Origin: Taeniopygia guttata
Taxonomy: Eukaryota; Chordata; Aves; Passeriformes; Estrildidae
Direction: 5' to 3'
Length of the DNA: 64,000 bases
NCBI RefSeq assembly: GCF_048771995.1
Contig: NC_133030.1
Coordinates: forward strand, 37,780,501 to 37,844,500
How positions within the stretch are numbered: the stretch's first letter is position 1; every line of letters starts with the position of its first letter. A program made the position numbers and the translations under genes. The notes under the pieces are model-generated. The model saw only the letters and a program-made list of their open reading frames with translations. It was not told where the DNA came from and did no database searches. Below are positions 1 through 10,622 of the stretch, in pieces.

Positions 1-1663
1 CTGAAGGCTGATCAGATTACTGTAGGTTGAGTTAAACCTGTCAAAACAATGACCTTTTTTAATGAATTGACAGTACCTTGTCATCTTGATTTGCTCACAG
101 TGAAGCTAAATTCAGTAATTTGGATCAAATTCACATGGTCTTTTTTTCCCTCTACTGCATTTCAGGTATGCAATACAACTGGTCTCTTTGAATCCACTAA
201 TTATTTCACAGAGATCTTCAGGGACACTAAAGGTATGGAGCTAACACACTATTTCAAGTTTTCTGAAGAACTTATATGAAATCTCTTTTTTGTGTACAGC
301 AGCCACCATTAGTAGTTGTAGTTACTAATGACCATGATCATGAGCAGCTTTTACTTCTGTATTGAGAAAAATGGCTTGTGTGTTACATACCTACTTTGGG
401 AGCTGCTGCCACAGAGATTTTATAGGCATGTAATAGTCACTACTGGTATTTTACTTCTGTCTAAATACTCTAGGTAGGACTAATTAATTTTTCATCTTAG
501 TAGGATATTTGTACTTGAAAAAACTAATGGGATAAGGAATGACATAAATTGGGACTACTTTCCACATCAAAACACTACCTGTCATTTCATTTTGAAATTT
601 ATGGGAAAAAAAGCTAGAAAGGGAGGCACTTAGTTTAAAATGGTATAGACCATAGGCTTTTGATGACATTCCTTTGTGAAACAATTCTTCTAGAAGAGAA
701 TAGGACTATAAGTCATTTTGAGAGTAACAGGAAGTGCTGCACAGACATTTTAATTTTTAAAAGTTTAATCATCATCTTGAAAATCTAAACTTCCAATACA
801 ATTTTTATTTTTCATGTGAAATCAATAAGTGTGGTTAGTACAGAAAGCAATCCTCTCCTTAACTTAATGGTCTGATGCATTGTGAGGTCTGAGAGGGATA
901 AGTGGCACTCGCAGCTATGTTGCATTTACATTCCCAAAGAAAATTTGTGCACTGTGTGGATAGCACACTAGAACATATTTAATATATAAACATATACACA
1001 AAATAGCTAGTCTTAATCTTCTTTAAAAAAAGGAACTTTGTAGAATAACAACACCACTTCCTAGTGGTAGCAGTATTGCTGTGGAATTGGGAAAATATTG
1101 GTTAATTGAGAAGATCAGGTATTTATTTCTGCTCACATGAAATACAGGTAGGTCAGTTTAGATAGATGAGTGTATGAGAGCTGACTCAAAACTACTTCTG
1201 TGGCACAAAACCGCATCCGAAAATATGCCAGTGAAAAAAACTTTGGTTTTTTCAGAGATTTTACACACTAGCATCTAATTTTGAAATATAATTAAAGTTG
1301 GAGAGCTGCTTTTTTATAAATACTTGACATTTACTAGCGTAAGGCTTCTCTCATCAGGACTGCTTTCCTCAAAATGTTTGCAAGCTGAACAGGAGCAGAA
1401 ACATTAAAATGCACCAACATCTAAATGGTAGGAGCCAAATAGCTTAGGGAGAAAAACATTAATATTAAGAAACTTTAGGACATTTGTACAAAGTAAAAAC
1501 ATCCATCCATTTTAAAATATACATCAAAAATGTAGATATTTGTGCAAAGAGTAATGTAAAAGATACGTAAGCAAGAACAATTTCATTCCATTAAAATTTT
1601 TGAAAGAATATATCATCTCTTCAAAAATTGTGATTTGTCCCTGTCAACTCAATCTCATGAATG
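1..1663. other. Unique AT-rich non-coding stretch
   Basis: Apart from the weak exon candidate at 166-232, I see no gene, RNA gene or recognisable mobile element. No reading frame longer than about 76 codons is present, and those seen have no recognisable motif. The base composition matches the rest of the window. It is most simply intergenic or intronic sequence ending at the pentanucleotide array. Confidence 0.6.
166..232 (+). CDS. Candidate internal exon, 67 bp, unknown gene
   Basis: A pyrimidine-rich run (141-165) ends in the acceptor TTTCAG, and an open 67-bp segment is followed by the donor-like AAAG/GTATGG at 233. Read from phase 0 it encodes 22 residues that begin VCNTTGLFESTNYFTEIF and end in DTK, leaving one base (a phase 1 end). 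CNTT contains an N-glycosylation sequon, NTT. I do not recognise the protein. Acceptor, open frame and donor combinations of this length arise often by chance in 64 kb, and no partner exon is visible on the same strand. It is a candidate only. Confidence 0.22.
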
Positions 1664-2323
1664 TTCCCTTCCTTTCCTTTCCTTTCCTTTCCTTTCCTTT
1701 CCTTTCCTTTCCTTTCCTTTCCTTTCCTTTCCTTTCCTTTCCTTTCCTTTCCTTTCCTTTCCTTTCCTTTCCCTTCCCTTCCCTTCCCTTCCCTTCCCTT
1801 CCCTTTCCCTTCCCTTCCCTTCCCTTCCCTTCCCTTCCCTTCCCTTCCCTTCCCTTCCCTTCCCTTCCCTTCCCTTCCCTTCCCTTCCCTTCCCTTCCCT
1901 TCCCTTCCCTTCCCTTCCCTTCCCTTCCCTTCCCTTCCCTTCCCTTCCCTTCCCTTCCCTTCCCTTCCCTTCCCTTCCCTTCCCTTCCCTTCCCTTCCCT
2001 TCCCTTCCCTTCCCTTCCCTTCCCTTCCCTTCCCTTCCCTTCCCTTCCCTTCCCTTCCCTTCCCTTCCCTTCCCTTCCCTTCCCTTCCCTTCCCTTCCCT
2101 TCCCTTCCCTTCCCTTCCCTTCCCTTCCCTTCCCTTCCCTTCCCTTCCCTTCCCTTCCCTTCCCTTCCCTTCCCTTCCCTTCCCTTCCCTTCCCTTCCCT
2201 TCCCTTCCCTTCCCTTCCCTTCCCTTCCCTTCCCTTCCCTTCCCTTCCCTTCCCTTCCCTTCCCTTCCCTTCCCTTCCCTTCCCTTCCCTTCCCTTCCCT
2301 TCCCTTCCCTTCCCTTTTCCTTT
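1664..2323. repeat. Pentanucleotide microsatellite (CCTTT)n then (CCCTT)n
   Basis: Every base from 1664 to 2323 is C or T. The array opens with about 20 uniform CCTTT units (1671-1770). At 1771 it changes abruptly to CCCTT, which continues for about 108 units. One extra T (CCCTTT at 1801-1806) is the only interruption until the last units decay at 2314-2323. On the minus strand the units read AAAGG and AAGGG. Five is not a multiple of three, so three frames stay open and give meaningless FPSLP/FLSFP ORFs of up to 281 codons. These are not genes. Such a tract is prone to triplex formation and polymerase slippage, so the assembled length may not equal the true length. Confidence 0.98.
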
Positions 2324-3890
2324 GAAAAGCAGACAGATTTTTTTTTTAAAACTTCAGAATGTAGCTTGGCAAGAAATGTGTACCATTTTCCAAAGAGAAC
2401 TACATGTTGGTTTCCATCATAATATAAACTTTATCATTTTTGTGAAATACTGTATCAAATGGTTCAATTTCTTCAACTAGCCAAGTCCATTCTCTCACAG
2501 CACTTCTCAAGCCTTGTTGCAGGCAAAAAATTACAGAGGATATTTTTTGTTCTAGGAAATTTCTTTTTTCTATTATCTTCATGTTCTTCATGTGCTCAAA
2601 GAGTTTTGGTACAGTTTAAAAAATAGTAGACTAGGGTGCTGAAAGTACCTAGTGAACCTAGTAGGTACCGACTGAACTGAACTGTCCCATTGTCTCAGTG
2701 GCTAGAGTAGGGATACTTTGAATGCAGCAGTTGTTCTTCTGAAAGATTGCACCAATTTACACAGCAACTACACTACATTACCACCATTTCTTATGTCTTA
2801 GTTTAAGCCTTATACGGACAAGGATGAGTCAGTCACATGCCACCATCCCTTCAGTTTGTCCAGAGAAAGATTGCATTGCATAGACTGTTGATTGCATTTC
2901 AAACTGACTGACTGAAAATTTCGGTAAACTCTTTCTATTTAGTTACCTTCAAAGACCACAGCTCATGTGAAATATTCTGATGTGCTCAAGAAAATTTGTG
3001 TCACCAAGAAAGGAATAAATAGGCCACCTAGAGAAGGCTGGCTGGGAAACTGATTACACTGAATCTCTTCAAAAGTTAAGAGCAGTTTATCTGCAACTGA
3101 CTGTAAGTCTAACTGGTAATGGAGCATCCATTAGCAGTATAAGTAAGCCCTTCAGTTGTTCAACATGCACTTACAAGGTCTGGAATAGCTCTGATTCAAG
3201 TGCCTCTTGTACCTCTGCCTCTGGCCTCCCATCGTCTCATCCTCAGTTCCCACTTACCTTCTGAAAAAAGTCCTCTTGACAGGTAGATTCTTGATTTATT
3301 CCTTCCTTTTTCATAGACTGATCTGAATTGCAACTTTTACTTCCTTTTTTAGTCTTTTCTGGAAGTCTGATTCTGTGCCACTACCATATATACATATATA
3401 CAATTCATGAAATTATTCTTCAGGATATTGTGCATCTTTGGAGAGAGAGATCACAAATGCCTCTGTTTTTAAGACTTATTTCTGATGTCATGTTTTTAAC
3501 TACTCCATATTTTTCACTTAAATGACACAGGCCTATTCAAGACACAGTGTAGACTGTGTTATTTGAGCATTATGAGTATGAGTATGAGTAATATGTGAGC
3601 ATAAAAGTTGGTTTGCCAAGAAAGGAAAAGTATGAGAATATGATAGACATTCATTATCTTCTGACTGCCAATGCTTGACACAGATATTTTCTGATTTCTC
3701 TAAAAGTCAGCAAAAGGCAACTGGTGTTAGGAAGCAATCACTGCTCCCCCAGTACAAGTCCTGGCATTTTAATGAAGTTTCTCTAAACATTCTTACACTA
3801 ACCAAGGATTTATAAGAAAATGGATTCAGAATAACTTAAATAATTACATGGTAAAACAAATAGAACAATACAAGTTTTTAATTACATAAT
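2324..3890. other. Unique AT-rich non-coding stretch
   Basis: No gene or mobile element is recognised. The only structure noted is a short run of three TATGAG units at about 3570-3595. The frames present are short and resemble nothing known. Confidence 0.6.
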
Positions 3891-4930
3891 CACAGAATAT
3901 GCTGAGTTGAAAGGGACCCACAAGGATCATCAAGCCCAACTCCCAGCCCTGCTTAACGGCACAGCTCTGAGTCACAACATGTGCTTGAAAGTATTGTCCA
4001 AATGCTTCTTGAACTCTGGCAGGCTTGGTGCTGTGACCACTTCCCTGGAGAGCCTGTTCCAGTGCGCAAATACCTGGGTGAAGAACCTTTCCCTAATGTC
4101 CAACCTAAGCCTCCCCTGAAACAACTTCAGACCATTCCCTCAGGTCCTATCACGGCTCACCACACAGAGATCAGTGTCTGCCCCTCCTCTTCACCTCATG
4201 AAGAAGTTATAGACCACAATAAGGTCCCCCTTCAGTCTCCCTGAAGGAGAATAGTCTCCCTGTTCTCCCTTCAGGCTGAACACACCAAGTGATCTCAGTC
4301 ATTCCTTATACGGCTTCCCCTCAAGGCCCTTCATCATCTTTGCTGCCCTCCTTTGGACATACTCCAATAGCTTTATATCTTTCTTGTATTGCAGTACCCA
4401 AAAGTCCCCCCACACTGAGGCCACCCCAGTGCAGAGCAGAGCAGGACAATCCCCTCCCTTGCCTGGCTGGCCATGCTGTGCCTGATGCACCCCAGGGCAG
4501 GGCTGTCCCTCCTCGCTGCCAGGACACTGCTGGCTCAGATTCAGCTTTCTGTCAACCAGAGCCCCCAGGCCCCTTTCCATGGCACTGCTCTCCAGCATCT
4601 CATTCTCCATTCTGTTTGTACATTCAGGATTACCCTATCCCAGGGGCAGAATCCAGCACTTTCCCTAGCTGAACTTGCACTTTCCCTTGCTGATGGTTGG
4701 TGATTGCTCAGCTCTCTTGCCCTTGTTGAGGTCTCTCTGCAGGCCTCCCTGCCTTTGAGGGAGTCAACAGCTCCTCCCAGTTTTATATTAGTGGCAGACT
4801 TGCTCACTTATCCTTTCCAGTCCTGTGTTCAAATCACTTATGAGAACGTTGAACAGCACAGGGCTGAGAACAGAGCCCTTTAGTGATAGGTGGCCAGTCT
4901 GATGCTACCCCATTCATTTTAACCCTCTGT
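3891..4930 (-). mobile_element. CR1 LINE, 5'-truncated, minus strand
   Basis: Read on the minus strand, this is the 3' part of a CR1 non-LTR retrotransposon. The 3' terminus lies at 3891, where CACAGAAT is the complement of the CR1 octamer. The 3' UTR and the end of the reverse transcriptase ORF follow toward higher coordinates. Minus-strand pieces such as YKKDIKLLEYVQRRAAKMMKG (about 4330-4400) and IKLGGAVDSLKGREA (about 4750-4790) are CR1 ORF2 remnants in different frames, so frameshifts have broken the ORF. In the catalytic box the usual F-A-D-D-T-K-L-G-G is replaced by S-A-T-N-I-K-L-G-G, so both aspartates are gone. The copy stops near 4930, upstream of the VPQGS-like motif region, and is dead. 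I could not identify target-site duplications. The CR1 subfamily was not determined. Confidence 0.93.
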
Positions 4931-7900
4931 GCCTCTGTGATCTAGATCACACATTTCAATTGAATGCTGGATATTTTCTTCAGAAGGATACTATGATTAT
5001 TTTAAATGTAGGTTATAGTAAACTACAATTTAAAAAATCTTTTCATGTTGTAAAACGCACCTCTCCTGGATGTCAGTACAATTCAGGTCATCAAAACTTG
5101 ATAAAAGGTGTTTAATACATGCATGAACTCATTGTCCTGTCACTGAGGAAAGAAACTTATTTTGAGACTGTGCTGCTTCCAGAGAAAATAAAAATTAAAG
5201 CAGGTTTTTTATATAACATTGTGTAATGCCATGCATAAAGACTCTTTAAGTTCAGTTGAAAGTTGACATTGCATACATCAACCAAACCATGGAAGAAATT
5301 ATAGTGGAGAAAATCAGTAAAATGTCTTACTAGACGAGATTCTTTTTTGAAACAGGAAAAATAAATCTACTTCATTTACTTAGTGATGAGTTTGATAATG
5401 TTTTTCTTAGTTGGTTATTATTACAGTTGCTTTCTTGGAGGGTTTTTTAGAACAGCAACCCCAATGCAAACAAACCTCTTGCTATGGTAAAGCCAGGAGA
5501 ACAGATGATGTATTACTGCTTACATCAATAAAGCACATATAGGCTCTATTTTCCCAGAACTTTACTGTTCATACCTATTGACACAAGCTCAAAAAATTTA
5601 ACAGACTCCCACCTCTTCCTTTTACTCAGGCAGACAGAAGGCAAAACAAAACAGTAAAGATGTCTTTGCCTATGTCCTTTGCAAAAGTGTCTTTTCCACT
5701 TTGGGGTATTCCTCCTCTCTACTTAGTAGTTTTGGACTTCCCATGTTTACTCTCTTGTTAGGCAAAGCTGCTGTACCTGCATGGCAAAAACTAAAGCACA
5801 CAGCCATGGTGTAGTCATTCCCACAAATAATATCACCTGTCAAGTCTCTGAATTGAGTAGTTGCTTGAGGGTATCTCCAGAGAGTATATGCAATGCTACA
5901 GAAAGCTCTTCTTCTCTTTGATTAAACACTTGTTCCCTAGGTGAGCTCTGTAGCATTTTGCCAGTTTTTAAAGATTTTCTACTAAGAAGAGGTAAATATG
6001 GTCCTAAATCTTGATTTACATTTAAAATTCTCCCTTGTTATTAGGTTGTTTTGATATCTGAGGGGAGAAATACAATTTTAACCCACAGCAGTTAGTATTA
6101 CTTACAAATTCTAACATTGTTAATTAGAACCTGCCTAAAGTAGGGAAAAAATTCTGGCATACTCGTACAGAATAGTAATGTAGTCACTTTCTCTTGATTT
6201 AAGCCCTCAGTTATGGTAATTACATATTGGACAAGTCTCCCAGGGAACATGGCTCACACTTTTTTTTTAACCGGACATAACCTTGGAAATGTTCTCTTTG
6301 TCAAGCTGTGTGTAATTCAGTAGACTTCAGACCTATCTCTAATTCTAGCTTCTCTAACAATGCTAGAAAGCAGACATTATATTTAATATTACTTCTAATA
6401 TTGCAAGGTGTAATTTTAAAGTGAAATTACACATAAACTGAAAAAAAAGTAAGCCTACCTTCTCAGCTGTTAGGAGCTATGAAATAGCTAGGGATTTAAG
6501 CAAAACACCACCTCAGTACAAATTCTCTCTCCAGCTTCCTAAAGTTCTCCCTGAGAGACTCTACCTAGGCGCCTATCAAGACCTCTCAACTCTGACAATC
6601 CACTTCAACTTTTGCTTTCTGTAATTAAATAGCGCACAGCAACTCAGGATATTGAATACTGCTACTGACAAGTGTAAAAACCAGAGAACAAGCAAAGAAT
6701 TTTTCACATGTTCTGGTATATATTTTTTTGTGGTTTTATTGGGAATGTCAGCATTCCAGCAACGTTGATTTAAAAGAGCAATCTCTTCAGCAGTCTGAAG
6801 CAACCATACTATTCCAATAGCCTTCTGCAACCGTAGATTCAAGACTCTGCTTCCACCTGCAGCATGCAAAGTTTCATTAACCTGGAAATTTTTATTCATA
6901 AATAGTAATAGCAATAAAAATGAAAGGAATTACATGAATTACCATATGACACTCTGGTTATATCTGATTGTGGTCTTCATTCTCCTTCTTATAACAGGGG
7001 TAGGGAACAGTTCACTGCATGTAGTCTACAGGTTGACTCCATCTGTCTACTACCTTTGAGTCTGAGGTGCAAAGGAATAGCTTAAAATAGCAAAAGAATG
7101 CTAACAGCCAAATACTTTTCACATTGGCTCTGTATGGCCAAGCATTTAGAGGCAGAACTGGTTATACTGAAAGTCCTTAGTCTATGAGAGAATGCCATAA
7201 TTCAGTCTTTGCAGGAAAGATAGATTGTGAGCTGAAGTGCTGAAGAGCTGAAGTGAATTTCTTTCTATGGTTTTTTATAGTATGGTTTTTAAATTTTTTT
7301 TCTGTTTCCTTTACTGTCTTTTTGTGTTACATTGGAAGTTAGGGATTTCAGTTTACTTCGGCCCATGTTTTGATTATGAGTAATTTCATTCTAATTGGAA
7401 ACTGTTAGCTGGAACAGCTGCAGGAGTCTGAACAATAACAGCTCATCTCTGAGAGTCAGTGTCATTTACCATAATTCCAGGGCTTGTTTTCTTTGCTAAA
7501 TAAATATGGGCTCTTCACATATCACAGCTATTGCTTCACCTCTGTGCTAACTCAGAAAGGCATTGTTCTGTGATTTATACTGAGGCACGCTTTCTCAGTT
7601 TCTTTCACAACATTTTTTTCTAAAGACTGGTTAAAAATGAAAGCTTGGATGCCAAGTAGCGAGTTGGCTTGTCCATATTCCCGCAGTGTCATCTTGCCTT
7701 TCGAAAGGTTGTTAGCAATCCTTGAGCTGGAGAACGGCTCCCATTGTGGGAGATCCCATGCCACTGAAATCTTTGCATCTTGTAGACTATTTTGCTGCTG
7801 CTAAATGTAAACACCATGCATGTTTTAGAAGTACTGGAAACATTTTCATGTCTCCTCCAGGGCTCACTTTGCAACTTTTTTTCAACACATTTACTTTAGC

Positions 7901-8030
7901 ATAGCTGCACATTTATGCAAGATGCACTGTCCCAGCTGCTAGAAAACCTTACTAAAACCAACTGAGATTACAAGGCAACAAGGCTCATGAAACAACTAGA
8001 GATTATGTTTTATGAGGAATGGCTTTTTTT
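4931..8030. other. Unique AT-rich stretch with one weak coding candidate
   Basis: No mobile element is recognised in these 3.1 kb. The one ORF worth noting is the minus-strand candidate at 6576-6914, listed separately. The other frames are short and featureless. The segment 7215-7255 has imperfect GCTGAAG-type repeats of no evident function. Confidence 0.55.
6576..6914 (-). CDS. Hypothetical 112-codon ORF with one membrane-like segment
   Basis: This minus-strand ORF is 112 codons long. Its C-terminal part has a hydrophobic stretch of about 24 residues (LLVLWFLHLSVAVFNILSCC, about residues 74-93). It is preceded by KTTKKYIPEHVKNS and followed at once by a basic tail (YRKQKLKW), a charge pattern compatible with one transmembrane helix. 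An NKTT sequon precedes it. I do not recognise a family. Possible acceptors (a GTTGCAG and a CTGCAG on the minus strand near 6830-6865) could make the downstream part a terminal exon. A few ORFs of this size are expected by chance in 64 kb of AT-rich DNA, so it may be spurious or a decayed pseudogene fragment. Confidence 0.17.
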   Translation of the reverse strand: MLLLFMNKNFQVNETLHAAGGSRVLNLRLQKAIGIVWLLQTAEEIALLNQRCWNADIPNKTTKKYIPEHVKNSLLVLWFLHLSVAVFNILSCCALFNYRKQKLKWIVRVERS

Positions 8031-8394
8031 AGTCTCACGGAGGCTCAGGGGGAATCTCATAACTTTTTACAACTGAAAGGAGGCTGTAGTGAGGTGGGGC
8101 TGGTCTCTTCTGACATGCCTGCAGTGAGAAGACCTGCAGAGGAAATGACCTTAAGAGGACAGAGAAGATTCAGATTACATATTGGAAAAAAAATTTTGTT
8201 AGGGTGATCAGACATGAAAGAGGTCCCCCAGGGAGGTAGGAAGTCACCAGTTCTAGAGGTATTTAAGAGGAATCTGGATCTGGCACTGGATGGTGGTTTA
8301 GTGGTTTAAGGCTTACAGTGGTAGTGCTGGGTTGACTTACGGATTTGGTTATCTTAAAGGTCTCTTCCAAAGTTGAAGATTATATGATTCTGTG
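8031..8394 (+). mobile_element. CR1 LINE 3' end, plus strand
   Basis: The sequence follows the conserved CR1 3' region: AGGCTCAGGGGGAATCTCAT, ACAACTGAAAGGAGGCTGTA, GTCACCAGTTCTAGAGGTAT and AAAGGTCTCTTCCAA. It ends at 8394 in ATATGATTCTGTG, the CR1 terminal octamer. Only the last about 360 bp remain. An internal loss of about 30-40 bp is suggested where the usual text before the 'CCCAGGGAGGT' box is shortened (about 8195-8235). It contains no usable ORF. The insertion is plus-oriented and extensively 5'-truncated. Confidence 0.9.
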
Positions 8395-9089
8395 TTCCCC
8401 CTATTTAATATTCTTCTCCACACTTAGAGGATTCCTGTAAGGAGACAAGTTAAATTATTTAAATACTTGTTATTTTATTTCTCTTCAGTATGCATATGCA
8501 GCTCCTATTAATTGTAATGGGTACCATGTACAGTTGTAGAATTGGGTTGAATATCTGGTAATTAATATTTCTTAGCAACACCCTAATTAGCATTTGCTTA
8601 GATTTACAGAGGACACATAGTCCTGGATTCTTATAGATGATCATTTTCATTTGGGCTGACATTGTCTCTAAACACTTTAGTAAAAAATTATATAATGGGT
8701 GATGGGACAAAGCAATGGCAATTACCATTGAATGACATTTGGTATGTCATATCACCAAATATCTGCTACTTGTCTCCAAAATAAGACTAAGTTGATAATA
8801 TTTAAATTTGATTACACCTTTTGCATTTCCATTAAAATAAATACCTAGAAAAAGATTAAAGAATTGCAGACTTCATATTATTATGATGTAACCCCAAACA
8901 CATGACCACATGACCATGCTGACACAGTAGTAATTTAAACCAATTTTTTTATTATTATTTTTCATGGCAAACCATTTGCTACAATTTCCATAAAGTTGTG
9001 ACACAGAAATCTGTCCATTTTACTATATCTTAAGTACTGCTTTTATTCAAAGTATTCAAACCATACATGATATTCCAGATGTGAAAAGG
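8395..9089. other. Unique AT-rich spacer between two CR1 copies
   Basis: No gene or element is recognised. Since the two flanking CR1 copies both contain the same 3' region, this spacer separates independent insertions and is not an interior piece of one element. Confidence 0.6.
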
Positions 9090-9472
9090 GGAGGGACACA
9101 GTCTTATGAGGAGCACTTGAAGAAATTGGGGTTGTCTAGCCTAGAGAAAAGAAGTTCATGGGGACCTTATTGTTCTCTACAACTACCTGAAATGAGGTGG
9201 TAGTGAGTATCCCAACTAACAAGCCATAGGACAAGAGGAAGTGGTCTCAAGTTGCACCAGAGAAAGTTTTGATTGGATATTAGGAAGTATATCTTCACCT
9301 ATAGGGTTGTGAAGCATTGGAACAGGCTGGAAACAAGGAAAGGGTGGAAGTATTTAAAAGATGTGTAGACGTGGTGCTTAGGGGCATGGCTTACTGTACC
9401 TTAGTACACGTTAATGGTTGGACTCAATGTCCTTAAGGTTCTTTTCAAACCTTAATGCTTCTAGGATTCTGT
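9090..9472 (+). mobile_element. CR1 LINE 3' end, plus strand
   Basis: Plus-strand landmarks of the CR1 3' region are present in the expected order: TATGAGGAGCACTTGAAGAA, GGGGACCTTATTGTTCTCTA, ACAACTACCTGAAATGAGGT, TTGGATATTAGGAAG, ATTGGAACAGGCTGG, GGTTGGACTCAATGTCCTTA and a degenerate terminal octamer CTAGGATTCTGTT ending near 9472. It is slightly longer on its 5' side than the copy at 8031-8394 and overlaps it in consensus coordinates, so it is a separate insertion. It contains no intact coding sequence. Confidence 0.92.
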
Positions 9473-10434
9473 TAATCTTCCAAGATAAACTTGTCTGAGT
9501 TACTTTTTTCACGTATCCCTACAATAATTCTAACCAGCTTTCTCTTTCCCTTATTCCAGTGTATCCTTCCTTTATGTGCACACATTTTGCTGTCGTGCTG
9601 CTGGTACATTTTCATATCCCACTCTGCCCTCATGGGTACACGTGCCCCTTGCAGTTACTGGTTACACATGCTGGTTGCATTTAGTCCAGACATGCTTTAG
9701 CACAGATGAATGTGTAACTTTAAGTGTTCCAAATGTGTTCAGAAAGAAAAAAAAAATTCAACTTTTCTCTCTATGCCACAAATCATTGCTGTCTTCTCTT
9801 TAGTTCCTCTCTGTACACATATGGAGTGTTGTTTTTGCTTACCCCTAGTGCAGCCTTTTCCTGCACATAGATACATTCCACAAATGTACCATAGCTTGGT
9901 GAAAGAATAAAACAGAAATAACTCTTAACATGAAAAATTCTAAATTTGGTTGCTTTTATGAAAACACTATCCAATAAATGTTGTATTTGTAATAAAAGTG
10001 CAGAATGCTACTCAGATAATAATTTAAATTACTTTTGAGACAACATTAGAGAAGGTTAAATAATCAATGTATATATTCATGAACAACATGCCTACAAAAC
10101 TATTTTGATTATATTTGCAGACCACTGAGATGAACTGTGCCATCTGAATGTCCAGTTTGGAAGATTGAACACCAAAAAAAAAAAGTATTTTTCAATACAC
10201 ATCCTCCTCCATTTATTCAGTTGTTTATTGTAAATTAATCCTAAAAAATGAGATTTTCTTCATAGAGAAAAAAACTCATATTTCTTCTGCCACTGGTTAC
10301 CCACGCACCTCCCAATATCCCAAATAAAAAAATGGTGTGAACTTTCCTAATGCTTAGCATTTGCAAACCATTATTTTCCCACTTGTGAATAAAAGGCATC
10401 TCGTTGCCTTCCCGACAGTAACTATTGCTGTGCC
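9473..10434. other. Unique AT-rich non-coding stretch
   Basis: No gene or mobile element is recognised. Short A/T homopolymers occur (for example near 9749 and 10172). The sequence leads directly into the CpG-dense islet. Confidence 0.55.
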
Positions 10435-10622
10435 TGGCCTGATGCTGTGCGCGCTGCCGAGGCGGGCGGGGAGCGCGGGGCTGAGCGCGGGCCTGAGCGC
10501 GGAGCGGAGCGCGGAGCGGAGCGCGGGGCGGGCTGAGCGCGCAGGACGCGCCGCTCCCGCCGGGGCCGCTCCGTCCCCGCGGCCTGCAGCGACATCTAGC
10601 GGGGGCCGCGCTGCGGCGCATC
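10435..10622. promoter_or_regulatory. Isolated CpG-dense islet with GAGCGCG repeats
   Basis: About 190 bp of very GC- and CpG-rich sequence sits abruptly in AT-rich surroundings. It holds six GAGCGCG cores spaced roughly 10-20 bp apart (10470-10550), several CGGAGC/GCGGGGC boxes resembling GC boxes, and a CTCF-like site at 10589-10602. The overlapping ORFs on both strands come from base composition: low-complexity A/G/R/S runs with no start context. It could be a small unmethylated CpG island (an enhancer or the promoter of a non-coding RNA), a CTCF-bound element, or the GC-rich promoter of an unrecognised mobile element. No adjacent TATA box or coding exon was found. Confidence 0.6.
10589..10602 (-). 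promoter_or_regulatory. CTCF-like motif
   Basis: On the minus strand this reads CCGCTAGATGTCGC preceded by C. It matches the vertebrate CTCF core CCASYAGRKGGCRS at 12 of 14 positions, with mismatches at position 3 (A to G) and one G to T in the GG. It lies at the right edge of the CpG islet. A motif match alone does not prove binding. Confidence 0.4.

Noticed and set aside
1600..2480. Three overlapping ORFs of 241-281 codons
   Set aside because: They are the three frames of a stop-free pentanucleotide array, giving FPSLP/FLSFP repeats.
4289..4807. Overlapping plus and minus ORFs of 68-127 codons
   Set aside because: They lie in the CR1 copy. The minus-strand ones are broken reverse transcriptase and the plus-strand ones are shadows.
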